Assembly (NCBI GenBank): GCA_002701555.1
Contig: NZVS01000072.1
Coordinates: 1-35,736, forward strand
Length of the DNA stretch: 35,736 nt
Source of the DNA: Alphaproteobacteria bacterium
GTDB lineage: Bacteria > Pseudomonadota > Alphaproteobacteria > Micavibrionales > Micavibrionaceae
Direction of reading: 5' to 3'
This document shows, in pieces, positions 10,199 through 18,971 of the stretch (its first letter is position 1; every line of letters begins with the position of its first letter). The notes beneath the pieces are model-generated. The model ran no database searches. It saw only the letters and a program-made list of their open reading frames with translations, and had not been told where the DNA came from. A program made the position numbers and the translations under genes.

Positions 10199-10942
10199 AT
10201 GGAAAAAGATAGTCAAAAAAAAGGAAGTTTTGGCCTTCCTGCGGATTACAAACCCAACCAGACACTAGAAACCATGGATGTTGTAAGCGGTAAGGACTAT
10301 TGGAATCCAAACAGAACGCGCCTTGCTTTCCTTTATCAATATTATGTGTATGTGTATGCGGCAAAATTAGCGGAAGACCGCAACGCTAAGAAAATTATGG
10401 ATATTGGATGCGGGCCAGCGCCTAAGCTCAGGTTGGTGCATAATAAAAATCCCAAAGCGCATATAATTGGAATTGACCAACCTTCAGCAATTGAATATTG
10501 CCAAAGTACTTATAATTATGGGACATGGGTGGTGGACGATTTCGAAAACCCTAGGGATGATATGGATTTGCCAAAAGCAGATTTAATCATCAGTTCGGAT
10601 GTAATCGAACACCTTCAAAATCCTGATAAACTATTAGAATATGCCCGTTCGAAATTGGCAGACGGTGGCTTAATATTGCTATCGACCCCTGATCGCGCCA
10701 GAATGACAAGTGAAAGTCAGAAGACGCCCGATAATCCCCACCATATTCGTGAGTGGACATATCAGGAGCTGGAAAATTACGTTGTTTCCCGTGGGTTTGA
10801 GATTGTAGAGCATTTCCATCAGTGGCCATTAAGGCTTGTACCTTCAAAAGCCCTAATCAGGAAAATAATTACAAAGATTTTTAAAGGTGAGCCGCGTAAA
10901 TGGAAATATAATCAGGTCATTGTTATCAAACCGAAGGTTTGA
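10199..10942 (+). CDS. SAM-dependent methyltransferase (class I)
   Basis: Motif I IMDIGCGPAPKL, IGIDQP, DLIISSDVIEHLQNP, LADGGLILLSTPDR. ATG 10199 preceded by AGGGGA. Confidence 0.85.
   Translation: MEKDSQKKGSFGLPADYKPNQTLETMDVVSGKDYWNPNRTRLAFLYQYYVYVYAAKLAEDRNAKKIMDIGCGPAPKLRLVHNKNPKAHIIGIDQPSAIEYCQSTYNYGTWVVDDFENPRDDMDLPKADLIISSDVIEHLQNPDKLLEYARSKLADGGLILLSTPDRARMTSESQKTPDNPHHIREWTYQELENYVVSRGFEIVEHFHQWPLRLVPSKALIRKIITKIFKGEPRKWKYNQVIVIKPKV
10926..10942. terminator. Perfect 7-bp stem hairpin at a convergent junction; possible bidirectional terminator
   Basis: TCAAACC-GAA-GGTTTGA ending on the TGA stop of the methyltransferase gene, 7 bp from the end of the convergent yihY-like gene; no strong T-tract. 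Confidence 0.35.
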
Positions 10943-10949
10943 ACCGTAT

Positions 10950-12299
10950 TTAGTTAGACCCATCATTTTCTTTGCCGGCAATGCCGAGAGCTTCCTCAAT
11001 AGAAAGCTTCCCTAAAATTTTGTGTCGGCTCTCATGCATCGTATCCAATAATTTGGCAACAGGTGCGGGGGAGGCGGGCGCTGCAAGGCTTAGCTTTCCT
11101 GCGCGACCATAGCTTTCCAACGCATCAAATACTTCTTGCATAGGAGTTGTGGCAAAGGAAACCGCAGGATGCCATGTTGGCTCGTTCTCCCCAGTGGCTA
11201 AAATCAAGCTTTTCTCGACAAGCGCATCCAATATACGTTCAACAGCGATCGGCGGCGCATTGACGCTTTTGGCAAGATTTTCAGTTGTCCAACTGAGACT
11301 GCGATCATGATGTGCTTTCCCTACATAGTAGACGATGCTTAAGCCATAATTATGCATTAGGCGCGTTGATAACAACAATGGCTGTCGACTTATTCTTAAA
11401 AATCGGGGGTGCTGAGCATAAAAAGCGATGTTGCACCCCAAAAGCACAACCAGCCAACCGATATAAATCCAAACCATAAATAAAATCAAAGTTGCAAAAG
11501 CGGCATATATAGCAACATATGTGGTCGAACTTGTCACAAAAAGAGAGAATATATAGCCCATGACTTTCCAGATGAAAGCCGCAAAAAGTCCTCCGACAAA
11601 GGCGGGCATGATCTGTACTTTTGTATTGGGCATAAATATATAGAGCGCCGCAAAACCAATAGCCAGAACAAGCCATGGCACGAGAAGTCCAAAGAAAGAC
11701 AAGATTGCGCCAATAAAAGCCATATCTTGCAACGTTAAATAAAAATCCGAATGACGAAGTATCGTAGTTGCGCTGGTAGAGAGGAAGATTGCCAGAGGAC
11801 CTATAAACAATACAGTCAAATAATCGCTAAAGCGCTTTGCTACCGACCTACCTTGTCCCACACGCCAGATATAATTAAACGACCATTCGATTTTCTGCAT
11901 GAGGGACACAACCGAATAAATAAGGAAAGCCAAACCGATTGCGCCAAGAACACCGACTTTTATGTTGTCTACGAAATCAACTATTTTTTCGGTAATTTCT
12001 TGCGCCTGCGCATTACCCAGGCCGCTCAGGAGTTGACCTAAAAACGGCTCAAGCTGGTTTTGTACACCAAAGCCCTTCAACACAGAAAAAGATACAGCCA
12101 ACAGGGGAACGATCGTTATTAAGGTTGTATAAACAAGACTCATCGCACGAAGTGAAAATTGTGTATCAGTTCCATCACGGATAAGAGCGAACAGGAAGCG
12201 AGCTATCATGTGCCCCTCCCTAACCAGGAACGGTTTATCGGAAAGATCGGCTTTTAAAAAGGCATCGACCTTTTCTTGTAATACGGATCTTCTCGACAT
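10950..12299 (-). CDS. YihY/UPF0761 family inner membrane protein
   Basis: SLVYTTLITIVPLLAVSFSVLKGFG ... WSFNYIWRV ... LFMVWIYIGWLVVLLGCNIAF. Confidence 0.9.
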   Translation of the reverse strand: MSRRSVLQEKVDAFLKADLSDKPFLVREGHMIARFLFALIRDGTDTQFSLRAMSLVYTTLITIVPLLAVSFSVLKGFGVQNQLEPFLGQLLSGLGNAQAQEITEKIVDFVDNIKVGVLGAIGLAFLIYSVVSLMQKIEWSFNYIWRVGQGRSVAKRFSDYLTVLFIGPLAIFLSTSATTILRHSDFYLTLQDMAFIGAILSFFGLLVPWLVLAIGFAALYIFMPNTKVQIMPAFVGGLFAAFIWKVMGYIFSLFVTSSTTYVAIYAAFATLILFMVWIYIGWLVVLLGCNIAFYAQHPRFLRISRQPLLLSTRLMHNYGLSIVYYVGKAHHDRSLSWTTENLAKSVNAPPIAVERILDALVEKSLILATGENEPTWHPAVSFATTPMQEVFDALESYGRAGKLSLAAPASPAPVAKLLDTMHESRHKILGKLSIEEALGIAGKENDGSN

Positions 12300-13534
12300 T
12301 ATTGCATGACCAATCTGTTTAAATGTTTGGGAAGAAGAACATAATAGCGACCGCGGGACTTCATTTTCCCTGCAAGCAATTCCGCCCTTTTTCCCGATCC
12401 CCAGAAAATATCTCCCCGCACAGCGCCTTTGATGGCGCCGCCTGTGTCCTGACCCATCATTAGCTGGCGGAAAACACCTTTGGTTTCATCCGGGTGGTGC
12501 GCGTCAATCCAAAATGGCAGACCGTAGGGCCATATACCATGGTCAACGGCCAATGACCGCTCTGGCGTTAAAGCAATTCCTTCGCCGCCTTTGGGGCCTT
12601 CCGCATCTTTCGTTTCCTCGAAAAACACATAGGAGGGATTTGAGTTCATGATTTCGGTGGCGCGCTGGGGGTGGGTTTCAAGCCAGGTGCGGATACTTTG
12701 CATAGAAACATTTTCTTTTTGCAACTCGTTTTGTTCAACCAGTGTTTTACCGATTGCTTTGTAAAGATGCCCGTTTTGCCCAGCATATCCAACGCGTACC
12801 GTTTCCCCATTTTCAAGTTTAACAATACCTGATCCCTGAATTTCCAGAAAAAAAGCATCAATAGGATTGTCGACCCATAACAGGGCTTTATCCTGTTCCT
12901 GCGGTAGGGCGCCTGACGTAATTTGCGCGCGGTTTTCATAAGGTTTAAGGTGACCGTCTATGTTGCGTCCTGCTATACGCTGACCTTTCAGCTCATCACG
13001 GAATTCTCCAAGATTAACCATTATCAGATCATCAGGCTTTGCCCTGAGCGGTACATTATACCGGTCTGTCTTCTCATATGATCCATTTAGATAGGCTTCG
13101 TAATAGCCTGTAAACAGCCCCTCGGCAGATATACCGTCGCTAACCTCAAATGCGTTAAAGTTCTCAACTAGCCAGGCCGTAATCCCGGCATCATGCTTTG
13201 GCATATTTTCACAAATATCAAGCCAGTCCTGCACATAACCAAATCTGCTGTCATCCCCTATGGCAGCGTTCTTATCCTTTTTAGAAAGGCGGGCACAAGT
13301 TTTGGAAAAAGCATCAGTGAAACCCGAGGGCGTTTCTTCGGGCCAGCCGGGAAGAGATGAAAATTCAGTTTGTGTTAGTGTGAGGCGTTGCATTTCAGGT
13401 TTTTCAAAATCGGGTGCAGGGGACTTCGTGCATCCGGGGAGTCCAAAAACAAGAATACAGGCAAAAAAGGCGCAAGCCCAGAAAAAACTATGAGGCATCG
13501 GGAAGGGGGGTTTTATGGTTTTCGGGTTCACCAT
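12299..13534 (-). CDS. mltA: Membrane-bound lytic murein transglycosylase A
   Basis: Lipobox FGLPGC; EGLFTGYYEAYLNGS; QGSGIVKLENGETVRVGYAGQNGHLYKAIGKTLV; MGQDTGGAIKGAVRGDIFWG. Start could be 13498. Confidence 0.92.
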   Translation of the reverse strand: MVNPKTIKPPFPMPHSFFWACAFFACILVFGLPGCTKSPAPDFEKPEMQRLTLTQTEFSSLPGWPEETPSGFTDAFSKTCARLSKKDKNAAIGDDSRFGYVQDWLDICENMPKHDAGITAWLVENFNAFEVSDGISAEGLFTGYYEAYLNGSYEKTDRYNVPLRAKPDDLIMVNLGEFRDELKGQRIAGRNIDGHLKPYENRAQITSGALPQEQDKALLWVDNPIDAFFLEIQGSGIVKLENGETVRVGYAGQNGHLYKAIGKTLVEQNELQKENVSMQSIRTWLETHPQRATEIMNSNPSYVFFEETKDAEGPKGGEGIALTPERSLAVDHGIWPYGLPFWIDAHHPDETKGVFRQLMMGQDTGGAIKGAVRGDIFWGSGKRAELLAGKMKSRGRYYVLLPKHLNRLVMQ

Positions 13535-14219
13535 CTTTGGTTTCGAAAATCAACCAGGTCGGATCCTTTGATTTGAGCTTGCGCCCGAATGTCCACAAAT
13601 CGGCCATTTCAGTAATGCGTTCAGGATCACCGCTGATGATTTTTCCATCGCGGTCTCTAATCACCGCCGTTTCTTCAGCGCGGATACGAAGTGTGATAAA
13701 TGCAAATCCTTCACGAATGGCGGCATCGTTAACATCGGCGGCCCGAACTGCATGAATTTCCGTATCTACAGATTCACCTGTTCTGCTACGTTCGTCTATT
13801 GCAGCTTCAAAACCTTCGTAAACCTGGGGAGCCAGAAGTTCGGAAAGCATCTCCTTGTCACCATCGGCAAAAGCCTCAACAACAATAACAAATGCTTCCT
13901 TTGCATTTTTGATGAAATCCTGCGGGTGGAACATGCGGTCAGCACGCGCAATCTCCATAAAGCCATCTTTGGCATCTTCGCTTTCAAACTCAATATTTTT
14001 AAGGGCGCTATCCGAAAGGTCAGCCAGAGGCAGGGAGCTTTCTTCTGAGTTTGCAGGGATGGGCTCCACGGTCTGGCTGGGCGATGAGGGTTGATTTTCA
14101 AAAGGGTTGGGTCTTTGCCGCTCGTCCCCACTTTTTGTGCCTAGTGTATTGCGAAGCCACACAACAAGCGCGCCTGCTATGATAATGTAAATTAAAAGAT
14201 CTGCCGGTATTCCGCCCAT
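13488..14219 (-). CDS. Tim44/TimA domain protein
   Basis: N-terminal TM anchor ending LRNTLGTKSGDERQRPNPF; C-terminal Tim44-like domain (FVIVVEAFADGDKEMLSELLAPQVYEGFEAAI ... DLWTFGRKLKSKDPTWLIFET). Confidence 0.88.
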   Translation of the reverse strand: MGGIPADLLIYIIIAGALVVWLRNTLGTKSGDERQRPNPFENQPSSPSQTVEPIPANSEESSLPLADLSDSALKNIEFESEDAKDGFMEIARADRMFHPQDFIKNAKEAFVIVVEAFADGDKEMLSELLAPQVYEGFEAAIDERSRTGESVDTEIHAVRAADVNDAAIREGFAFITLRIRAEETAVIRDRDGKIISGDPERITEMADLWTFGRKLKSKDPTWLIFETKDGEPENHKTPLPDAS

Positions 14220-14259
14220 AATTTATAAACTTTTCCGTTACTTCTTATATCGGTTGTTC

Positions 14260-14288
14260 TTGATTAACTTCAAGCCTTGCCTTAATAC
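14260..14288 (+). promoter_or_regulatory. Candidate sigma70-type promoter for secB
   Basis: TTGATT - 17 bp - TAATAC, 31 bp before the secB ATG. Confidence 0.5.
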
Positions 14289-14319
14289 TAAATACAAGGA
14301 AAGACAAAGGAAACTTTAA

Positions 14320-14853
14320 ATGACCAAAGATAAAAAGACCACAGAATCCTCATCAAAAAAAGCAGAAACTTCAAATAAAGTTGTTGAAGAGCGTAATGCC
14401 CAATCCCTGCAGTTGCAAATTTTGGCTCAGTATTTAAAAGACGTATCGTTTGAAAGTCCAAACTCCCCGTACTCGCTACGAGCGGGTCAGGAAAACCCTA
14501 AAACAGAGCTATCCTTTAACCTTGAAACGCGCGAGATAGACAAGGAAAAAGGCGGCGATCTTTATGAAGTCGCCATTAAGGTAACCGCGAAAGCAATGCG
14601 CGGCAAGGATGTAGTTTTTATTACAGAAGTTGATTATGGCACACTGGTTTCCATGAAAGGCGTTCCTGCCGAAAAAATCGGCCCGCTTCTTCTGATCGAA
14701 GTGCCGCGCCTGACATTTCCCTTTGTTCGCAAAGTTATTGCGGACCTAACCCAAGAAGGTGGTTTCCCGCCATTACTGCTTAACCCTGTTGACTTTACAT
14801 CGCTTTATAAAAAGGGATCAGATAAGGCCAAGGCTTCCAAAAAAGCCAAGTAG
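14320..14853 (+). CDS. secB: Protein-export chaperone SecB
   Basis: LQILAQYLKDVSFESPNSPYSL ... LLLIEVPRLTFPFVRKVIADLTQEGGFPPLLLNPVDFTSLY. Confidence 0.96.
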   Translation: MTKDKKTTESSSKKAETSNKVVEERNAQSLQLQILAQYLKDVSFESPNSPYSLRAGQENPKTELSFNLETREIDKEKGGDLYEVAIKVTAKAMRGKDVVFITEVDYGTLVSMKGVPAEKIGPLLLIEVPRLTFPFVRKVIADLTQEGGFPPLLLNPVDFTSLYKKGSDKAKASKKAK

Positions 14854-14854
14854 A

Positions 14855-15550
14855 TCAGGAGCCGTATTTTTCCCAGAGCGGATCGCTAAGCTGTGACAGA
14901 AATTCGGCATGCGCCTGTTTTTCGGCATCATTTAACAAAAATTCCCTCGGCTCACGATAAGGTTTTCCAGAAGAACTGGTTTCTGAGGATTTGGTTTTTG
15001 TGCCGGACAGATTTTCACGCGCCAGAGATAGTCCGTGTTGACGCCCACCCATAAGCTCAAGATACACTTCCGCAAGAAGCTGGGAATCAAGAAGTGCGCC
15101 GTGCAGTTCCCGATTTGTATTGTCAATCCCAAAACGCCGGCAAAGCGCATCAAGATTGGCAGGAGAACCCGGGAATTTCTGACGAGCTATTTGCAATGTA
15201 TCAATATGATCTTTCATGCGTAGCGATGGATAGCCAAAAGCTTTAAGCTCGGCATTTAAAAATTTTATATCAAATTCGGCATTATGGATGACCATACGGT
15301 TATTGCCGATGAAATCCATGAAATCGCCTACAACTTCGCCGAATGTCGGTTTATCTTTTAAAAAATCTGTGGTAATGCCGTGAACGGCAACCGCGTCTGC
15401 GGGAACATCGCGTTCCGGATTTATATACTGCCAATACGTACGGCCAGTTGGTATAAAGTTCTCAACCTCCACACACCCGATTTCAATGATGCGGTCACCA
15501 TTATCGGGATCAAATCCAGTTGTTTCTGTATCCAGTATGATTTCACGCAT
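14855..15550 (-). CDS. dnaQ: DNA polymerase III epsilon subunit (3'-5' exonuclease)
   Basis: ExoI motif ILDTETTGFDPDNGDRIIEIGCVE; VIHNAEFDIKFLN; ELHGALLDSQLLAEVYLELMGG. Confidence 0.96.
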   Translation of the reverse strand: MREIILDTETTGFDPDNGDRIIEIGCVEVENFIPTGRTYWQYINPERDVPADAVAVHGITTDFLKDKPTFGEVVGDFMDFIGNNRMVIHNAEFDIKFLNAELKAFGYPSLRMKDHIDTLQIARQKFPGSPANLDALCRRFGIDNTNRELHGALLDSQLLAEVYLELMGGRQHGLSLARENLSGTKTKSSETSSSGKPYREPREFLLNDAEKQAHAEFLSQLSDPLWEKYGS

Positions 15551-16148
15551 GATTTTTTTCCTCGAGTGCCTTCAGTATAGTTTTGACTTCTTGCATTGAA
15601 AAGGCTTTTCCCGCACCTGTGTGGACAATAAAATCTGCCAGTGCGCATTTTTCCTTGTCCGGCATTTGGCTTTTCAGAATTCCAGAAAATTTTTCATGCG
15701 TCATGCCAGGCCGTGACAGTGCGCGTTGTTTCTGTATAAATCTAGGCGCTGTTACAACAATGACATAGTCAAGTCGCTTCTGGGCGCCTGTTTCATAAAG
15801 AAGTGGTATATCAAATAAAATAACGGGCGTTCCCATCTTTTGATGAAGGGCTGTGAAGGTGGCTTGTTCTTCCCATACGAAGGGATGAAGTATATTTTCA
15901 AGTTCTGTGCGTTTTTCAGTATCGGAAAAAACTATCTGCCCTAGTTTTTGGCGATCAATGGCTTGTTTTTTTCTGTCCCAACTCTTTGGGAAGGCGCGGG
16001 CAATTTCTGAAAAAACGCGGCTGTCAGGCGAAAAAGCTTTGTGTACCGCCTTATCGGAATCATGTACAGGCACACCATTTTCAGCAAACATAGCGGCAAC
16101 AGTTGATTTACCCATAGCTATGGAACCGGTAAGGCCGAGTTTAATCAC
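15543..16148 (-). CDS. coaE: Dephospho-CoA kinase
   Basis: GLTGSIAMGKSTVAAMFAENGVPVHDSDKAVH, LENILHPFVW, PLLYETGAQKRLDYVIVVTA. Confidence 0.95.
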   Translation of the reverse strand: MIKLGLTGSIAMGKSTVAAMFAENGVPVHDSDKAVHKAFSPDSRVFSEIARAFPKSWDRKKQAIDRQKLGQIVFSDTEKRTELENILHPFVWEEQATFTALHQKMGTPVILFDIPLLYETGAQKRLDYVIVVTAPRFIQKQRALSRPGMTHEKFSGILKSQMPDKEKCALADFIVHTGAGKAFSMQEVKTILKALEEKNHA

Positions 16149-16951
16149 TATACAATCGCTTCCTTCGAACTGTCATCAACATGCGGGGAAAGGCCTGTCC
16201 AAATTTCAAAACTTTTTTGCGCCTGATAGAAAAACATATCTGCACCTGTAACAACCGTATTGCCTCGATCCAATGCTTGCGTAAGAAGGGGTGTCATAAG
16301 GGGGGTATAGACAATATCAGTAACCAGCGCACGCTTCGGAAGGTTTCCCAGATTAATATCGAGGCCTTTTCCACCCTGCATTCCCAGGCTGGTTGCATTT
16401 ATCAGGATATTTGCGCCCTTTAATGCGTTTTCACGGTTTCCCCATTCTACAAAATGTCCGTCGAAATCTTCTGCTAGATTAACGCCCTTGAGTGCGGTGC
16501 GATTTACGATACGAATTTCCGGTGCATTATTTTGCTGCAAAACATATGCGGCGGCACGCGCTGCACCGCCTGCGCCCAAAATAACAGCAGGCCCGTCATT
16601 CCAACTGAATGTCGGTGCATTAGTCTCAATATTGCGCTTAAAACCGTAAATATCGGTATTATACGCATAGAGTTTGTGATCCTTCAGGAGGATAGTATTC
16701 ACCGCACCTGTTGCCTGTGCGCCGCCATCGAAAAAATCGCAAAAAACGCCTATTTTTTCTTTTAAAGGTACTGTGACATTAAATCCCACATACCCGGCTT
16801 CCAGCAATTTACCAAAATCATGCTTCAAATTTTCCGGTTTTATTTCAATTGCTTCATAAGTGCCTGAAATATTATTTTCTACAAGCCAGTGTTTGTGCAA
16901 GGCAGGGGATTTGCTATGTGATATAGGTGAACCTAATACGGCAAGTTTCAT
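16148..16951 (-). CDS. aroE: Shikimate dehydrogenase
   Basis: AVLGSPISHSKSPALHKHWL, GFNVTVPLKEK, AVILGAGGAARAAAYVL, INATSLGM. Confidence 0.95.
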   Translation of the reverse strand: MKLAVLGSPISHSKSPALHKHWLVENNISGTYEAIEIKPENLKHDFGKLLEAGYVGFNVTVPLKEKIGVFCDFFDGGAQATGAVNTILLKDHKLYAYNTDIYGFKRNIETNAPTFSWNDGPAVILGAGGAARAAAYVLQQNNAPEIRIVNRTALKGVNLAEDFDGHFVEWGNRENALKGANILINATSLGMQGGKGLDINLGNLPKRALVTDIVYTPLMTPLLTQALDRGNTVVTGADMFFYQAQKSFEIWTGLSPHVDDSSKEAIV

Positions 16952-17838
16952 GAGAGGATGTCCTTTTTATCTGGCGGGTTTTTACCCTTCCGTTTCTGAA
17001 GAAGGAACATAATTTCTGCTGCTGTCTCCTCAACTGATTTTTTGGTCACGTCAATTATAGGCCAGTTGTTTTTGCGGAAAAATTTTGTAGCATCGCGGAT
17101 CTCTTCGTCTACCGCTTCCGGGTCAAGATAGGAGTTTCCAAAAAGGGAGGCTTGGGGTGAGTCCATTTTCAGACGGCTTGAACGCAATTGGATCAGGCGA
17201 TCTGGTGACTCTGTCAAGCCAACAAAAAGGGGTGTTTTTAATTCAAGCACCTTGTCAGGAAAGGGTACGCGTGGAACAAGTGGAATATTGGCGGCGCGTA
17301 TGCCCCTTCGTGCTAAATATACGCATGTTGGCGTTTTTGATGTGCGCGAAACACCAACAAGTATAACATCTGCATCTTCAATGCCGGTCAGGTTTTGTCC
17401 GTCATCAAAGCCTAAGGCAAAATCTATGGCGTCAACCCTTTTAAAATAACTTTCGTCAAGCGCGTGCTGTGCTCCGGGAACCCCTTGTGCAATCAGGCCC
17501 GTATAGGAAGACACCGCCTTTAATATTGGGTCAAGAACCGCAACGCAGGGTATATTTAATTTGTGGCAATGAGCCTTTAGTTCGCGACGTAATTGTGAGT
17601 CCACGAAAGTGTAAAAAACAAGGCCAGGGTTTTTCTCGACATCATCCAATGCGCGATTAAGTTGTTTATGTGTGCGGATTAAAGGCCAGTAGCGCTCGGT
17701 AGGGGTTATGTTCTCAAACTGGGCAAGTGCGGCGCGCGCAAGACCTTGAAGGGTTGTGCCCGTCGCATCTGAAATTAGATGAATATAAAATTCGTGCCTT
17801 TTTTCCCGTTTTACCACCATAGCAACAAAGTTTAGCAC
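16948..17838 (-). CDS. ppsR: Pyruvate, phosphate dikinase/PEP synthase regulatory protein (kinase/pyrophosphorylase)
   Basis: FYIHLISDATGTTLQGLARAALAQF; GVSRTSKTPTCVYLARRGIRAANIPLVP. Confidence 0.93.
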   Translation of the reverse strand: MLNFVAMVVKREKRHEFYIHLISDATGTTLQGLARAALAQFENITPTERYWPLIRTHKQLNRALDDVEKNPGLVFYTFVDSQLRRELKAHCHKLNIPCVAVLDPILKAVSSYTGLIAQGVPGAQHALDESYFKRVDAIDFALGFDDGQNLTGIEDADVILVGVSRTSKTPTCVYLARRGIRAANIPLVPRVPFPDKVLELKTPLFVGLTESPDRLIQLRSSRLKMDSPQASLFGNSYLDPEAVDEEIRDATKFFRKNNWPIIDVTKKSVEETAAEIMFLLQKRKGKNPPDKKDILS

Positions 17839-17864
17839 CTTGGGGCAAACAGTGGAAAAGGAAA

Positions 17865-18914
17865 TTAGAAACTATCGGGAAATATTTTACGGGCAAGTTC
17901 CTTGTCGCGGAAAGGTATGGCCTCAACAGATACAGTTTCCATTTCATCTGCAATCTGCATAAAATGCATAAGGCAAATATCATCGTGAATCCGACCGTAA
18001 TCAGGATTTATGGCCAGTTCTTTACAAAGATTTCCCAGATAGCGTCCGTATTCGGATAAAGTAAATGCCTCAGATATAAGATCGGCTGTTATACGCTCGG
18101 TGCGAAAACCCATGTTTGTATCCGATTTCAAAATAGCGTCCATTTCATCGAGTGCAAACTTATCGCTTTCGGTCACGCGGTTTGCGTCGGAAAACCATTC
18201 GATGAAGGCCGCAGCCAGAAGTTTTTCTTCTAAATCGGGATTTCCAAGATGTGTGTGTTCAAATGCTTCAAAACTTAAGGCTACATCTCCCTCGCCGTGG
18301 GATAATATATGATTCCAAAGATGCTGGTGATCCTCACTATGGGATAAATCCCGAGCGCACGAAACTGTAAATACGGTCGTGTCGGCACGACGCATACGTT
18401 CCCACTTCAGTAATTCCTCAAGCCTGAGATTTTTAGTATAAGAAATTGTATATGTATCATGCCAAATATCGCGCAGACATTGTATAGCATCCAGCAGGGC
18501 ACTGTTTCTTAGGTAAAGATTTGTTTTTAAATTAGAAGCCGATTGCCCGTCAGTACCTATAAAAATACACTTTTCGTCAAAGTCATAGGAATAACCCTCC
18601 ATATCATCTCTCAGGGAAATTTCCCAATCCTCAATTGTCAGGGAAAAAAGTACGTCCGCGGCTGAGCGGCTTTCAAGGATTGTCGAAAAAACCCACAAGA
18701 GGGCCGTATATTCATTATCTACATGAGACAAAAATTTGCGTGAGCTACTTTCGGACTCATCAATCCGCCCGATAAGTTCGGAGATTGAAAAACGGCCATT
18801 TAGTGTAAGGTCTTCTAAACATGGCTTAACATCCACTGGCTCGCCATGATCGTAATTGGCTGTTAAATCGTATTCTTTCAAAGGCGACTGCCTTCCATCA
18901 TAAAATTCGGTCAT
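17865..18914 (-). CDS. Protein of unknown function, paralog of the next gene (DUF6782-like, putative degenerate metallopeptidase fold)
   Basis: Shared segments with the upstream ORF: LRDIWHD vs LRRVWQH, AAFIEWFSDANRV vs GVIEAWFLSERCR, LSEYGRYLGNL vs LGETPYGKNYLASH. DUF assignment is from memory only. Confidence 0.55.
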   Translation of the reverse strand: MTEFYDGRQSPLKEYDLTANYDHGEPVDVKPCLEDLTLNGRFSISELIGRIDESESSSRKFLSHVDNEYTALLWVFSTILESRSAADVLFSLTIEDWEISLRDDMEGYSYDFDEKCIFIGTDGQSASNLKTNLYLRNSALLDAIQCLRDIWHDTYTISYTKNLRLEELLKWERMRRADTTVFTVSCARDLSHSEDHQHLWNHILSHGEGDVALSFEAFEHTHLGNPDLEEKLLAAAFIEWFSDANRVTESDKFALDEMDAILKSDTNMGFRTERITADLISEAFTLSEYGRYLGNLCKELAINPDYGRIHDDICLMHFMQIADEMETVSVEAIPFRDKELARKIFPDSF

Positions 18915-18971
18915 TAATCTCTCGCTCCTGCCGGCATTGCACCGGTCTGAAAGGTCGTGGTATTCTTAAAA

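Noticed and set aside
11350-11676. 108-aa minus-strand ORF
   Set aside because: Alternate-frame ORF within the yihY-like gene.
13414-13755. 113-aa plus-strand ORF spanning the mltA-timA overlap
   Set aside because: Antisense to two recognised genes; no start signal or domain.
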